This document shows positions 9,238 through 17,400 of a stretch of DNA of 64,000 nucleotides, in pieces. The notes below the pieces were generated by a model that was not told where the DNA came from, did no database searches, and saw nothing but the letters and a program-made list of their open reading frames with translations. Position 1 is the stretch's first letter; each line of letters starts with the position of its first letter. The DNA is from Pedobacter sp. MC2016-24 (lineage in GTDB: Bacteria; Bacteroidota; Bacteroidia; Sphingobacteriales; Sphingobacteriaceae). The translations under genes and the position numbers were made by a program. The stretch covers positions 62,001 to 126,000 of the forward strand of contig NZ_JADFBX010000006.1 in assembly GCF_015223055.1 (NCBI RefSeq). The letters are read 5' to 3'.

Positions 9238-10242
9238 ATGTTTATCATTGAAAATTATTCACTTGCGGTTGTATTTTGCCTGATCACGATGGTATGTTGG
9301 GGATCATGGGCTAATACACAAAAAATGGCTGCTAAAACATGGCGGTTTGAACTGTTTTATTGGGATTATGTAATCGGTATTTTACTTTTTTCCATGTTTT
9401 CTGCTTTTACTATAGGTAGTTTTGGTCATCAGGGACGCGATTTTTTGACAGATATCAAGCAGGCAGATTACTCAAACATTGTTAGTGCGTTGGTTGGGGG
9501 CGTCATTTTTAATGCTGCAAATATCTTACTTTCGGCAGCCATTGCTATCGCAGGAATGTCTGTTGCTTTTCCACTGGCGATAGGCTTAGCATTGGTTTTG
9601 GGTGTATTGATTAATTACACCAGTGCACAGAAGGGAGATCCTGTTTTTTTATTTGTTGGCGTGGCATTAATAGTAGTGGCGATATTTCTAAATGCCATTG
9701 CTTATAAAAGGAAGAGCATGGGGGAGCAGAAGAAGGTTTCAGCAAAAGGTATTTTAATCTGTATCACAGCTGGTTTACTGATGTCTTTCTTTTACCGTTT
9801 TATTGCGGCATCTATGGATCTTGATCATTTTGTATCGCCCGCTGCTGGTAAAATGACCCCTTATACAGCGGTATTTATTTTTTCAGTGGGCATTTTGTTA
9901 AGTAATTTTGTATTTAATACGATTCTGATCAGAAAACCGATTGTGGGTGAGCCAACTAGTTATAAGGCTTATTTTCTAGGAAGTTTCAGCACGCATTTAA
10001 CAGGTGTATTGGGTGGTTTGATTTGGGGTTTGGGGAATTCACTAAATTTAATTGCTGCAGGAAAGGCGGGCCCTGCTATTTCGTATGGATTGGGGCAGGG
10101 AGCCACCTTGATTGCTGCATTATGGGGTGTTTTCATTTGGAAAGAATTTCGTAATTCACCAAAAGGAACGAGTGGCTTATTGGTTGCAATGTTCTGTTTT
10201 TTTATCACGGGACTCGTTTTACTCGTCTTTGCAGGAGCTTAA
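9238..10242 (+). CDS. GRP-family (glucose/ribose porter) sugar transporter
   Basis: A 334-residue inner-membrane protein with about ten hydrophobic segments, of the DMT superfamily glucose/ribose porter type (RbsU/GlcU-like, distantly RhaT-like). The N-terminal segment (CLITMVCWGSWANTQKMA) and the motif VGGVIFNAANILLSAAIAIAG with FPLAIGLALVLGVLINY are typical of this family. It follows ribokinase by 11 bp and ends the operon; the obvious role is uptake of the monosaccharide released in the periplasm, most likely ribose. Such proteins are sometimes annotated as 'multidrug DMT permease', which the context argues against. Specificity is inferred from neighbours. Confidence 0.85.
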   Translation: MFIIENYSLAVVFCLITMVCWGSWANTQKMAAKTWRFELFYWDYVIGILLFSMFSAFTIGSFGHQGRDFLTDIKQADYSNIVSALVGGVIFNAANILLSAAIAIAGMSVAFPLAIGLALVLGVLINYTSAQKGDPVFLFVGVALIVVAIFLNAIAYKRKSMGEQKKVSAKGILICITAGLLMSFFYRFIAASMDLDHFVSPAAGKMTPYTAVFIFSVGILLSNFVFNTILIRKPIVGEPTSYKAYFLGSFSTHLTGVLGGLIWGLGNSLNLIAAGKAGPAISYGLGQGATLIAALWGVFIWKEFRNSPKGTSGLLVAMFCFFITGLVLLVFAGA

Positions 10243-10364
10243 ATCCATCGCCAGGGCTTAAGCGCCTTAACCTAATTGAAATAAGCGGACTCATTTTAAG
10301 GGGCTAGAAAAGTAGGATGTTAGCGGTAAGAAAAAATAAAGTTTTATTTTTTAAACATTTAGCG

Positions 10365-10440
10365 AGATAAGTCGTTGTAAGATTGAGCGTTAATTAGATC
10401 GCGGTGAATGGTCGGACGGGCCGTTTGCCGTTTTCTTATT
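10365..10440 (+). repeat. Degenerate copy 3 of an intergenic terminator-like element
   Basis: The stretch GAGCGTTAATT-AGAT followed by GCGGTGA-TGGTCGGA matches the elements at 53095-53196 and 55828-55928. It ends in an imperfect 12-bp hairpin with G-T pairs (arms 10402-10413 and 10419-10430) followed by TTTTCTTATTT, a terminator-like design. It lies between the end of the sugar porter (10242) and the convergent gene ending at 10490. The rest of 10243-10490 shows no coding signal. Similarity is read by eye. Confidence 0.5.
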
Positions 10441-10489
10441 TCTGGGCTTGGCATGCCAGGAATTTGCAAATTTGCGCTGGATGAGTAAT

Positions 10490-10738
10490 TTATATCCTGT
10501 TTACCTTGAAAAATTTGGTGTTAGAATCCGGTCTGGAATAATTTGGATAGGATTTTACTGGAGTCGATATTTTTGCCGGCTTTGAATGATCGGCGTCATT
10601 TTGTGCTGCACGGGCTTTGTTATTGCATTTGCCGAGTAGGGTATAAATCAAAATGAAGATGATGATGGTGGATAGGCAGCCGCCCCCTAGTTTTTTGGCA
10701 CCCCAGGCTGCGATGATACCTCTGAAGAATTTGTTCAT
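10490..10738 (-). CDS. Small single-span membrane protein, unknown function
   Basis: An 82-residue protein with a basic N-terminus (MNKFFRGIIAAWGAKKLGGG), one hydrophobic segment (CLSTIIIFILIYTLLG, about residues 21-36) and a polar, Lys/Asn/Ser-rich tail. No family recognised. The Gly-Gly-Gly-Cys just before the membrane segment recalls short Bacteroidota membrane proteins but is not a clear lipobox. Its ATG overlaps the TGA of an upstream coding-like frame (10735-10881, same strand) by four bases (ATGA), a classic coupling arrangement. It converges with the rus-like operon. Confidence 0.6.
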   Translation of the reverse strand: MNKFFRGIIAAWGAKKLGGGCLSTIIIFILIYTLLGKCNNKARAAQNDADHSKPAKISTPVKSYPNYSRPDSNTKFFKVNRI

Positions 10739-10881
10739 GATCTTATTTTTTTTGTAATGGATTTACCAGAAAACTCTCCGAATTCTTTTCCGTAGTATTG
10801 TTGTTTAGGTTTTATAACACGTTTGTGGCGATTATGTTTCGGAGTTTTGATAGCGGATGTTTGTTTCTTAGGTTTAGGTCT
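10735..10881 (-). pseudogene. Coding-like 48-codon frame without a start codon, coupled to the gene at 10490-10738
   Basis: Read on the minus strand there are 48 sense codons from an in-frame TAA (10882-10884) to a TGA that overlaps the downstream ATG as ATGA. The product is Lys/Arg-rich and ends YYGKEFGEFSGKSITKK then IRS. No ATG, GTG or TTG lies in the frame. It may be the 3' end of a gene that lost its beginning, use an unusual start (ATT/ATC/ATA), or be a chance A-rich frame. The four-base overlap with the next gene is the best argument that it was once translated. The remaining intergenic part (10885-11145) is AT-rich with no other coding signal that I see. Confidence 0.35.
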
Positions 10882-11145
10882 TTAATTGATATGTAAAAAA
10901 TACGACAACATAATGTTATCAACAGGTTAATGTATTGCGATCTATTCTTGACTTGAATCTTCATTAAAGCAAATTCAACAAAGAGTGTCTTTTAGATTTG
11001 TGGGTAACTAAGATAGAAGTGTATATGCTTTGTAATGCAAATTGAGTTTATGCTTTTTAAACCTCTCGATTAAGGGAGGCTCGATAAATTATTGTCTGGG
11101 CTATAATTCCTTTTTTAGTATGTAATTTGGTTTGTATATTTATTT

Positions 11146-11526
11146 ATGACAATACTTGAAGGACAGGTTTACTGGGGATACGATAATGAGCTGGACCAAA
11201 AAATGGGCTGGCTCAAGAATATCATGGGGCTCTTCTCCTTTGCAGCACCTATGCACCAACATTCCGGCATGGCAATTCTTACCAAAAATGAATTGTTGTT
11301 TTTAGGTGAGGAAGAACTTACTATCCCACTTCCTTCTATTGAAGAGGTTTATTTAGGCTTTGATGAGATCTTTCCGGCTTCGACAGTCAAAAACTTTGGT
11401 CTCTTTTGGCAGCCTATCCGAGTTAAATTTAATGGTAATAAAGCCGTTTACATGGTGATAGATTACAATGGATTAAAAACAAACAACCAGATGTGGTTTG
11501 ATACATTAAAAAATATACTTGTTTAG
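11146..11526 (+). CDS. Hypothetical cytoplasmic protein, GRAM/PH-like
   Basis: A 126-residue soluble protein with no signal peptide or membrane segment. The pattern of short beta-strands ending in an amphipathic C-terminal helix (MAILTKNELLFLGEEELTIP, then SIEEVYLGFDEIFP, then KAVYMVIDYNGLKTNNQMWF) suggests a PH/GRAM-like small barrel, but I do not recognise a named family. It stands alone, 107 bp before the ABM-domain gene. Confidence 0.65.
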   Translation: MTILEGQVYWGYDNELDQKMGWLKNIMGLFSFAAPMHQHSGMAILTKNELLFLGEEELTIPLPSIEEVYLGFDEIFPASTVKNFGLFWQPIRVKFNGNKAVYMVIDYNGLKTNNQMWFDTLKNILV

Positions 11527-11633
11527 AGCGAACAGGTGTGTAAATCAGCTTGATAATCGTGGCGCAATGACCGAATTAGATTATTTTAACTGCCTATGGA
11601 TCTTTTTTTTAAATTTGGTTAAAGAACAAAGAT

Positions 11634-12152
11634 ATGTCTATTCACATTGCCATTACCCGTAAAGTTTTACCTGGAAAAGAAGAAGAATTTAAAGCAGCGT
11701 TGCATCAGTTTATGGGCGATTCTTTTGACCATCAGGGTGTACATGGAGCTAGTATGATCACCGGGCTTCCAGGTGTGGATGAGGGTACTGTCGGTATCCT
11801 GAGAACCTTTAAAGACGAAAAAGAAAGAGATGCGTTCTATGCTTCGAAGCGGTTTCAGGATTGGGAGGCCTATGCCTCTACGATTACTGAGACCCCGGTT
11901 TATCGAGAATTGAATGGCTTGGAAGCCTGGTTTCGTTACCCGGCGGCTCCGCCTCGTTGGAAAATGGCCGTGGTTACTTTGTGCGGTGTTTTTCCGACCA
12001 GTGTTTTTTTATTTTTTACGATTGGTCCTTTTATGAAGGACCTTCCGGTTCCGCTGCGTCTTTTGATTACGGCTGCTGCAATGGTTGGTTTGTTGACATG
12101 GCTGGTGATGCCTTTTTTAACTAAGCTTATGAAGGGCTGGATTAGGTCTTAA
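11634..12152 (+). CDS. Antibiotic-biosynthesis-monooxygenase (ABM) domain protein with C-terminal membrane segments
   Basis: Residues about 1-100 form a dimeric alpha/beta-barrel ABM domain (IHIAITRKVLPGKEEEFKAAL opening strand and helix; VGILRTFKDEKERDAFYASK strand/helix; SKRFQDWEAYASTITETPVY). Residues about 110-165 contain two hydrophobic spans (MAVVTLCGVFPTSVFLFFTI and LLITAAAMVGLLTWLVMPFL) joined by a short loop, so the domain is tethered to the inner membrane. This architecture is found in several bacterial phyla with no assigned substrate; heme- or quinone-type oxygenase activity is only a family possibility. It is followed by two strong hairpins that probably terminate it. Confidence 0.8.
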   Translation: MSIHIAITRKVLPGKEEEFKAALHQFMGDSFDHQGVHGASMITGLPGVDEGTVGILRTFKDEKERDAFYASKRFQDWEAYASTITETPVYRELNGLEAWFRYPAAPPRWKMAVVTLCGVFPTSVFLFFTIGPFMKDLPVPLRLLITAAAMVGLLTWLVMPFLTKLMKGWIRS

Positions 12153-12177
12153 CTGGATATGGTGTTGACACAGCTTC

Positions 12178-12230
12178 TGCGGTCGGATATCAAATGATGA
12201 AGGTCTCACATCATTTGATATCCGACCGCA
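12178..12230 (+). terminator. Perfect 22-bp hairpin terminator
   Basis: Left arm 12178-12199 and right arm 12209-12230 are exact reverse complements over 22 bp, with a 9-nt loop, followed by TTACTTTTTTAC. The long perfect stem and T-run make a strong rho-independent terminator for the ABM-domain gene ending at 12152. The stem is longer than usual for a terminator. Confidence 0.8.
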
Positions 12231-12249
12231 TTACTTTTTTACGTATTAA

Positions 12250-12282
12250 AAAACACCGCAAGATTTTATTAAGTGGTGTTTT
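12250..12282 (+). terminator. Second hairpin, 8-bp stem
   Basis: AAAACACC (12250-12257) pairs with GGTGTTTT (12275-12282), loop of 17 nt. The A-rich left arm and T-rich right arm suit termination in either direction. It lies between the 22-bp hairpin and the sigma-factor gene and may insulate the PUL. Confidence 0.45.
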
Positions 12283-12376
12283 AAATACTTTTAATGTATT
12301 TATTTTCTGGAAGCGATTTCCTCTCGAATGAAGTTAATTTTATTTTTCTTAATAAATTCAATAACTTGTAGTCCAT

Positions 12377-12964
12377 ATGGCCAACTATGATACCTATACT
12401 GACAGTGAACTGATTGTTTTATGGAAAGAAGGCGATGACACTGCATTTAGGGAGATTTATTTGCGGTATGATAAACTTTTATATTTATATGCCTTTAAAA
12501 AGTTAAGGAATCGTGAGGAGGCCAAAGATGTTATCCAGGATGTTTTTACCTGGTTGTTAAATAATCGCAATGGAATTCATTTAACAGGAGGCTTATCCGG
12601 GTATTTATATAAAGCCGTACTTTATAAAATCTTCGATATTTTTAAACATAAAGGTATCATTAAAAAATACGCGGAAAGTGGGGCGCATTATATAGAATTA
12701 AACGCTGTAGAGACGGATTACCTCATTCGTGAAAAAGATATTACCGCATTGATAGAACGTGAAATTGCCACGATGCCACCAAAAATGAGGGAAATCTATA
12801 CCTTGAAGAGAAAGGATTATTTAAGTACCAAAGAAATTGCCGGACAATTGGGGCTTTCTGAACATACCGTATCTACTCAGCTCAAGAGAGCTTTAAAACA
12901 CCTCCGGTTAAAAATTGGTATGATAATTTACATTTTTTTGTTGCTTAAAATGTATTTCATTTAA
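12377..12964 (+). CDS. ECF-type RNA polymerase sigma factor
   Basis: A 195-residue sigma-70 family factor. Region 2 (DTAFREIYLRYDKLLYLYAFKKLRNREEAKDVIQDVF, about residues 20-55) has the core-binding pattern with DVIQDVF; region 4 (LIEREIATMPPKMREIYTLK then LSTKEIAGQLGLSEHTVSTQ, about 125-170) is the -35-binding helix-turn-helix. The C-terminus ends in an unusual hydrophobic tail (MIIYIFLLLKMYFI). It sits 157 bp before a FecR anti-sigma and an STN-type SusC gene, the standard Bacteroidota trans-envelope signalling set, so it should drive the PUL at 14445-24578. Confidence 0.93.
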   Translation: MANYDTYTDSELIVLWKEGDDTAFREIYLRYDKLLYLYAFKKLRNREEAKDVIQDVFTWLLNNRNGIHLTGGLSGYLYKAVLYKIFDIFKHKGIIKKYAESGAHYIELNAVETDYLIREKDITALIEREIATMPPKMREIYTLKRKDYLSTKEIAGQLGLSEHTVSTQLKRALKHLRLKIGMIIYIFLLLKMYFI

Positions 12965-13121
12965 AATTATGCTATTGTTTATCAGTGTTTTATGTGTTTT
13001 TCTTAATTTTTATTTTCACTGATGTACCTAGTCGATGATTTTAAATCGCCTCTAACTTTTATTAACCAATAACTATAAAACATTCATGGCTTTATAGCCC
13101 TTAAAATGAAATGATATACTG

Positions 13122-14246
13122 ATGAAGAAGGATGTAAAAAAGGTACTAGATAAAGTAAGTTTGGGTACCTCCAATCAGGAGGAAGAAACTATAGCTAAAC
13201 TTTGGTTGCATCAACTCCATCAAAATGATGAAGCTGGTCTTTCTGAAGGAGAACTTAATGAGTTAAGTGACCAAATGTGGCTGCAGGTAGTTCAGCATAG
13301 AAAAGAACAAGGGCAAAAGTCAAGGAGATTGTGGATTTCTCTGGCTGCTGCTGCTTCGGTGACTTTGATCCTGGGCTTAGGCTTGTATTTTTACCAAAAC
13401 CGTGCTGCTGATCTTTCCAAAGCAGTTCAGGCTTATACAAATGATATTCCCGCAGGAAGCAACAAAGCTTACCTTACTTTAGCCAGTGGGAAGAAAATTT
13501 TGCTTAATGGTTCTACCCATGGTACACTTGCTGTGGAATCTGGGGTGAAAATTACTAAAACTGCAGATGGACAATTGATTTATACCATTGCTGACGGGGG
13601 AAAGAAATCAAGTGATCAGTACAATAGCATAGAAACGCCAAGGGGAGGTCAGTATGAACTGCATTTACCGGATGGTACCAAAGTTTGGCTCAATTCAGCA
13701 TCTTCTTTAAAATATCCAGCTTCCTTTTATGCCTTGAAAGCACGAAGTGTAGAATTGATAGGCGAGGCTTATTTTGAAGTGGCTAAAGATAAAGGGCATC
13801 CTTTTATTGTAAAAAGCAAAGGTCAGGAAGTAGAAGTTCTGGGCACTCATTTTGATGTGAATGCTTATCCGGATGAACAGGCAATTAAGACTACCTTATT
13901 AGAGGGATCAGTGAAATTAAATAAACAGCTCATTTTAAGACCTGGTGAACAATCTGTGCTGATGGCGGGAAAATTCGATGTGAAAGAAGTCAATGTAAAT
14001 GATGCTGTAGACTGGAAAAATGGGGAATTTGTATTCAGTAATGAAACTTTAACCAGCATCTTAAAGAAAGTTGCCCGCTGGTATGATGTCGAAATCGTTT
14101 ACGCAAATATGCCTGTACAAGTACCTACATTTACGGGCTCAGTTTCGAGATTTGAAAATGTTTCCAGTGTGTTGAATATGCTGGAAGAAACCAGTAATGT
14201 GCGTTTTTCTATTGAAGGAAAGCAGATACGCGTACTTACGAGATAA
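13122..14246 (+). CDS. FecR-family anti-sigma factor with DUF4974 domain
   Basis: A 374-residue inner-membrane protein. Cytoplasmic N-terminus about 1-67 (sigma-binding), one membrane span about 68-90 (LWISLAAAASVTLILGLGLY), then the periplasmic FecR domain (ETPRGGQYELHLPDGTKVWL; SVELIGEAYFEVAKDKGHPF; VLGTHFDVNAYPDE) and a C-terminal DUF4974 STN-like domain (FSNETLTSILKKVARWYDVE). It should hold the upstream sigma factor inactive until the STN domain of the SusC encoded next signals substrate. Complete and typical. Confidence 0.94.
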   Translation: MKKDVKKVLDKVSLGTSNQEEETIAKLWLHQLHQNDEAGLSEGELNELSDQMWLQVVQHRKEQGQKSRRLWISLAAAASVTLILGLGLYFYQNRAADLSKAVQAYTNDIPAGSNKAYLTLASGKKILLNGSTHGTLAVESGVKITKTADGQLIYTIADGGKKSSDQYNSIETPRGGQYELHLPDGTKVWLNSASSLKYPASFYALKARSVELIGEAYFEVAKDKGHPFIVKSKGQEVEVLGTHFDVNAYPDEQAIKTTLLEGSVKLNKQLILRPGEQSVLMAGKFDVKEVNVNDAVDWKNGEFVFSNETLTSILKKVARWYDVEIVYANMPVQVPTFTGSVSRFENVSSVLNMLEETSNVRFSIEGKQIRVLTR

Positions 14247-14289
14247 ATAATAACTAACCAACTAATAAAACAAAACTAAACTAAACAAA

Positions 14290-14400
14290 ATGAAAAAGAT
14301 CAAAGAAAAAGCAGGTTAATACTTCAGGTGGTTTGTAAGAAAAAAAGCCATGAAAGTGTATCAGCACTTCCATGGCAAATATCTGAGTTAACCCAAAAAA
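14290..14400 (+). promoter_or_regulatory. SusC leader: short uORF, hairpin and conserved TGAGTT motif
   Basis: Between FecR and SusC lie a possible 9-codon reading frame (14290-14319, MKKIKEKAG), a 12-bp hairpin with one mismatch (GCCATGAAAGTG 14346-14357 and CACTTCCATGGC 14364-14375, 6-nt loop) and the stretch GGCAAATATCTGAGTTAACC. The leader of the SusC at 58759 has a hairpin with the same 6-nt loop followed by GGCTAATGTTTGAGTTTATC, about 16 of 21 positions alike including the next base. Shared structure and sequence suggest a cis-acting RNA element (attenuator or processing site) that tunes SusC relative to FecR. Confidence 0.5.
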
Positions 14401-14444
14401 CAAATTTGAGATCCGTTCACGTATTAACCCAATCTAACAAAAGT

Positions 14445-17400
14445 ATGAAATTAAATGCTTTTAACCTAGGTATGCTATGCCGATGGCTGCTGCCTAAACT
14501 TTTATTAATTATGAATTTTGTTGTTGCGAAATCGCTGGCAACAAATAAAAGAAGATTACTAATGAGAGTTAATTTGATTATAGCCATCATGACAGCCTGC
14601 TTATTGCAAGTCAGTGCAGCAGGTCTTGCTCAAAAAGTCAACTATGTAAAACAGAATACTACGCTGCAACAGGTATTTATGGAGATCAAAAAACAAACAG
14701 GTTTTAGAGTTTTGTATTCTGATCAAAATGTAAACAGTCAAATGAAAATTAATGCCAACTTTAAAGATTTGGAATTGGATCAGGTCATGGAAGCTTTATT
14801 GAAAGACCAGAACCTAACCTATAAAGTTGAACGTAAGACCATATTGATCAAACTTAGGCCGGCTACCTTCCAGCAGCGCAGCAATGTCATTTTTAAAGAA
14901 ATCGATGTCAAAGGGAAAGTACTTGACAAGCAGGGTAAGCCTTTGCCTGGTGCATCGGTGAGTATTAAAGGACAGGCTAAAGTTGTAAGTACCGATGCTA
15001 ATGGAAATTTTTTACTAAAAAATGTAGATGAGCAGGCGGTATTGATTGCTTCTTTTGTTGGCTATATAAGAAAAGAGGTCCCAGTTAATGGACAACTTAC
15101 GATAGATATTGTACTTGCAGAGGACGTGAGCCAGCTTAACGATATTGTTGTTGTGGGGTACGATTCCAGGAAACAAAGCGAGCTGACAAGTGCCGTATCT
15201 GTGGTTTCTTCGGAAAAATTAAAGGATGTAACATCCAATAACATCGGCTCTATGTTACAAGGGAAAGTTGCCGGTTTGCAGGTGGTGAACAGTTCTGGCG
15301 CGCCTGGTGCCATTGCCGAAATCAGGCTCCGCGGGGTATCTTCTGTGAATGCCAACCAAAGCCCTCTTTTTGTGGTTGATGGTATTATTGGTGGTAATTA
15401 TGATCCCAATGACGTGGAAAGTGTAACCATATTGAAAGATGCGGGGGCCACAGCGCTATATGGCTCGCAGGCCAATGCAGGTGTGATTATTGTAACTACC
15501 AAAAGAGCTAAACTAGCGGAAACCAGGTTTGAGGCCAAAGTTTCAACAGGTTTTAGAACGGCCGATTTTGGCAAGATGAAACTGATGAACAGTAATGAAC
15601 TTTATGACTATCAGAAGGAGTTTTATCGCGATTATATTGTAGGGGCTACCGATAATTCTTATAAGATTGACTTGATAAAGTTCTATGCAGAACGTCCTTT
15701 ATCCTTACGTGACCAGGATTATGACTGGTCTAAAGAGTCATTTAAAAGCGCACCTTTATATAACTTCTACCTGTCCGCCATGGGGAAAACAGAGAAGAAT
15801 GACTATTATGTAGGCGCATCCTATTATAAAGAGAAGGGGACGTTTATCAATACCAATTTTGAACGTGTGAATTTACGCGGCAATTCAACCTACCACTTTT
15901 CAAAAAAGTTTGATGTGACCAATAACATCAACATCAGTGCATCACAAGGTAGAAGTTATGACTACATGGACATGTACTATTCTTTCCTGAATATGCCATG
16001 GGATAATCCATATGATGAAGGTAAGAACCCCATTTATGTAGATGGCAACTCAACGTTTAAATGGTGGTCGAGGGATAAAATAAACCCGATCAACACGGTG
16101 CAAAATTCAGATCACGTTTACAAAGGATTCAATGTGAACTATGACTTGGGTTTGAACTACCGCATTACAGATTGGCTGACCTTTGCCAGTACAAACAGGG
16201 TATCCGCGTCGTTTGATAAAAGCACAAACTATGTATCGCCGCTTGCTGCAGGTACCTATCACAATACAGGTTTTATCAATGAACTAAACACCTTAAATTA
16301 TGGCGTAATTAGCAATCAGTTATTTAAATTTGATTTTAAATTTGGTGAGCATAGCTTAAGTGGCTTTGCTGGTGCAGCTTTTGAAAGCAGTAAAAACGAA
16401 TATTCTGGTGCTTCGGGCAAGGGCTTGCCAGAAGGATTGAAGGTGCTGAATGTAGTTTCAAATAACCAACTGGTAAATGGAAACAACAACAATTACATTT
16501 TACAATCTTTATTGTCGCAGGTCAATTATAACTACAAAAATAAGTATTTTGTTTCCGGATCATTCAGGTATGATGGCTCATCTAATTTTGCTCCAAGCAA
16601 ACAGTATGGGGGCTTCCCATCTGTATCTGGTGCCTGGTTAGCCAGCAACGAAGATTTTCTGACAGATAACGACGTTATCAGTAACTTAAAAATACGGGCC
16701 AGTTATGGTATTACGGGTACACAGGATATTGGTGCCTCACGGTATCTTGGTTTGTTTTCTCTCACCGATCAATATAATTCATTGGTAGGTGCAGTGCCTT
16801 ACCAATTGGCAAATCCCAATCTGACCTGGGAAAGTAAACACCAGTTAAATGCCGGTATGGATATCGGTTTATTTAAGCGGGTTAATCTAACGCTGGACGT
16901 TTACCGGAACGACACTAAAAACTTGTTGCTCCAGGTATCGCAGCCGCTATCCGTCGGTTTCGAAACCAAGTGGGAAAATGCAGGAACGGTAACGAACAAA
17001 GGAATTGAACTGGGGATTAACTCCACAAATATCAGCACGAAAGATTTTGACTGGAGTACAGATTTCACCTTAAATTTTAATAAAAATACCTTATCGGGTT
17101 TCCCTTCAGACATTATCAAAACAGGGGCCTGGAGCATCTCACAGATTTATCGCAATGGAGGTAATCTGTTTGAGTTTTATATGCCCAAATGGCTAGGGGT
17201 TGATGCGCAGACAGGTGCACCTGTCTGGGAGAAAATTATCTACAATACAGCGGGGCAGGCCGTGGCAAGCGAAAAGACATCTGATTATGCACAGGCAACC
17301 AATCAGGAAGTTGGTTCAGCTTTGCCTAAGTACCAGGGCGGTTTTAATAACAGCTTTAGATATAAAAGCTTTAACCTTAGGGTAAGCACCTATTTTAATT

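Noticed and set aside
12377..12964. Possible RNA-guided sigma system (dCas12f with ECF sigma beside SusC)
   Set aside because: The sigma factor is an ordinary ECF with FecR next to it, and no TnpB/Cas12f-like gene or guide RNA array is in the window.
14328..14444. N-terminal extension of SusC starting at GTG 14328
   Set aside because: This part covers the hairpin leader, has no signal-peptide character and is better explained as 5' untranslated RNA; ATG 14445 fits.
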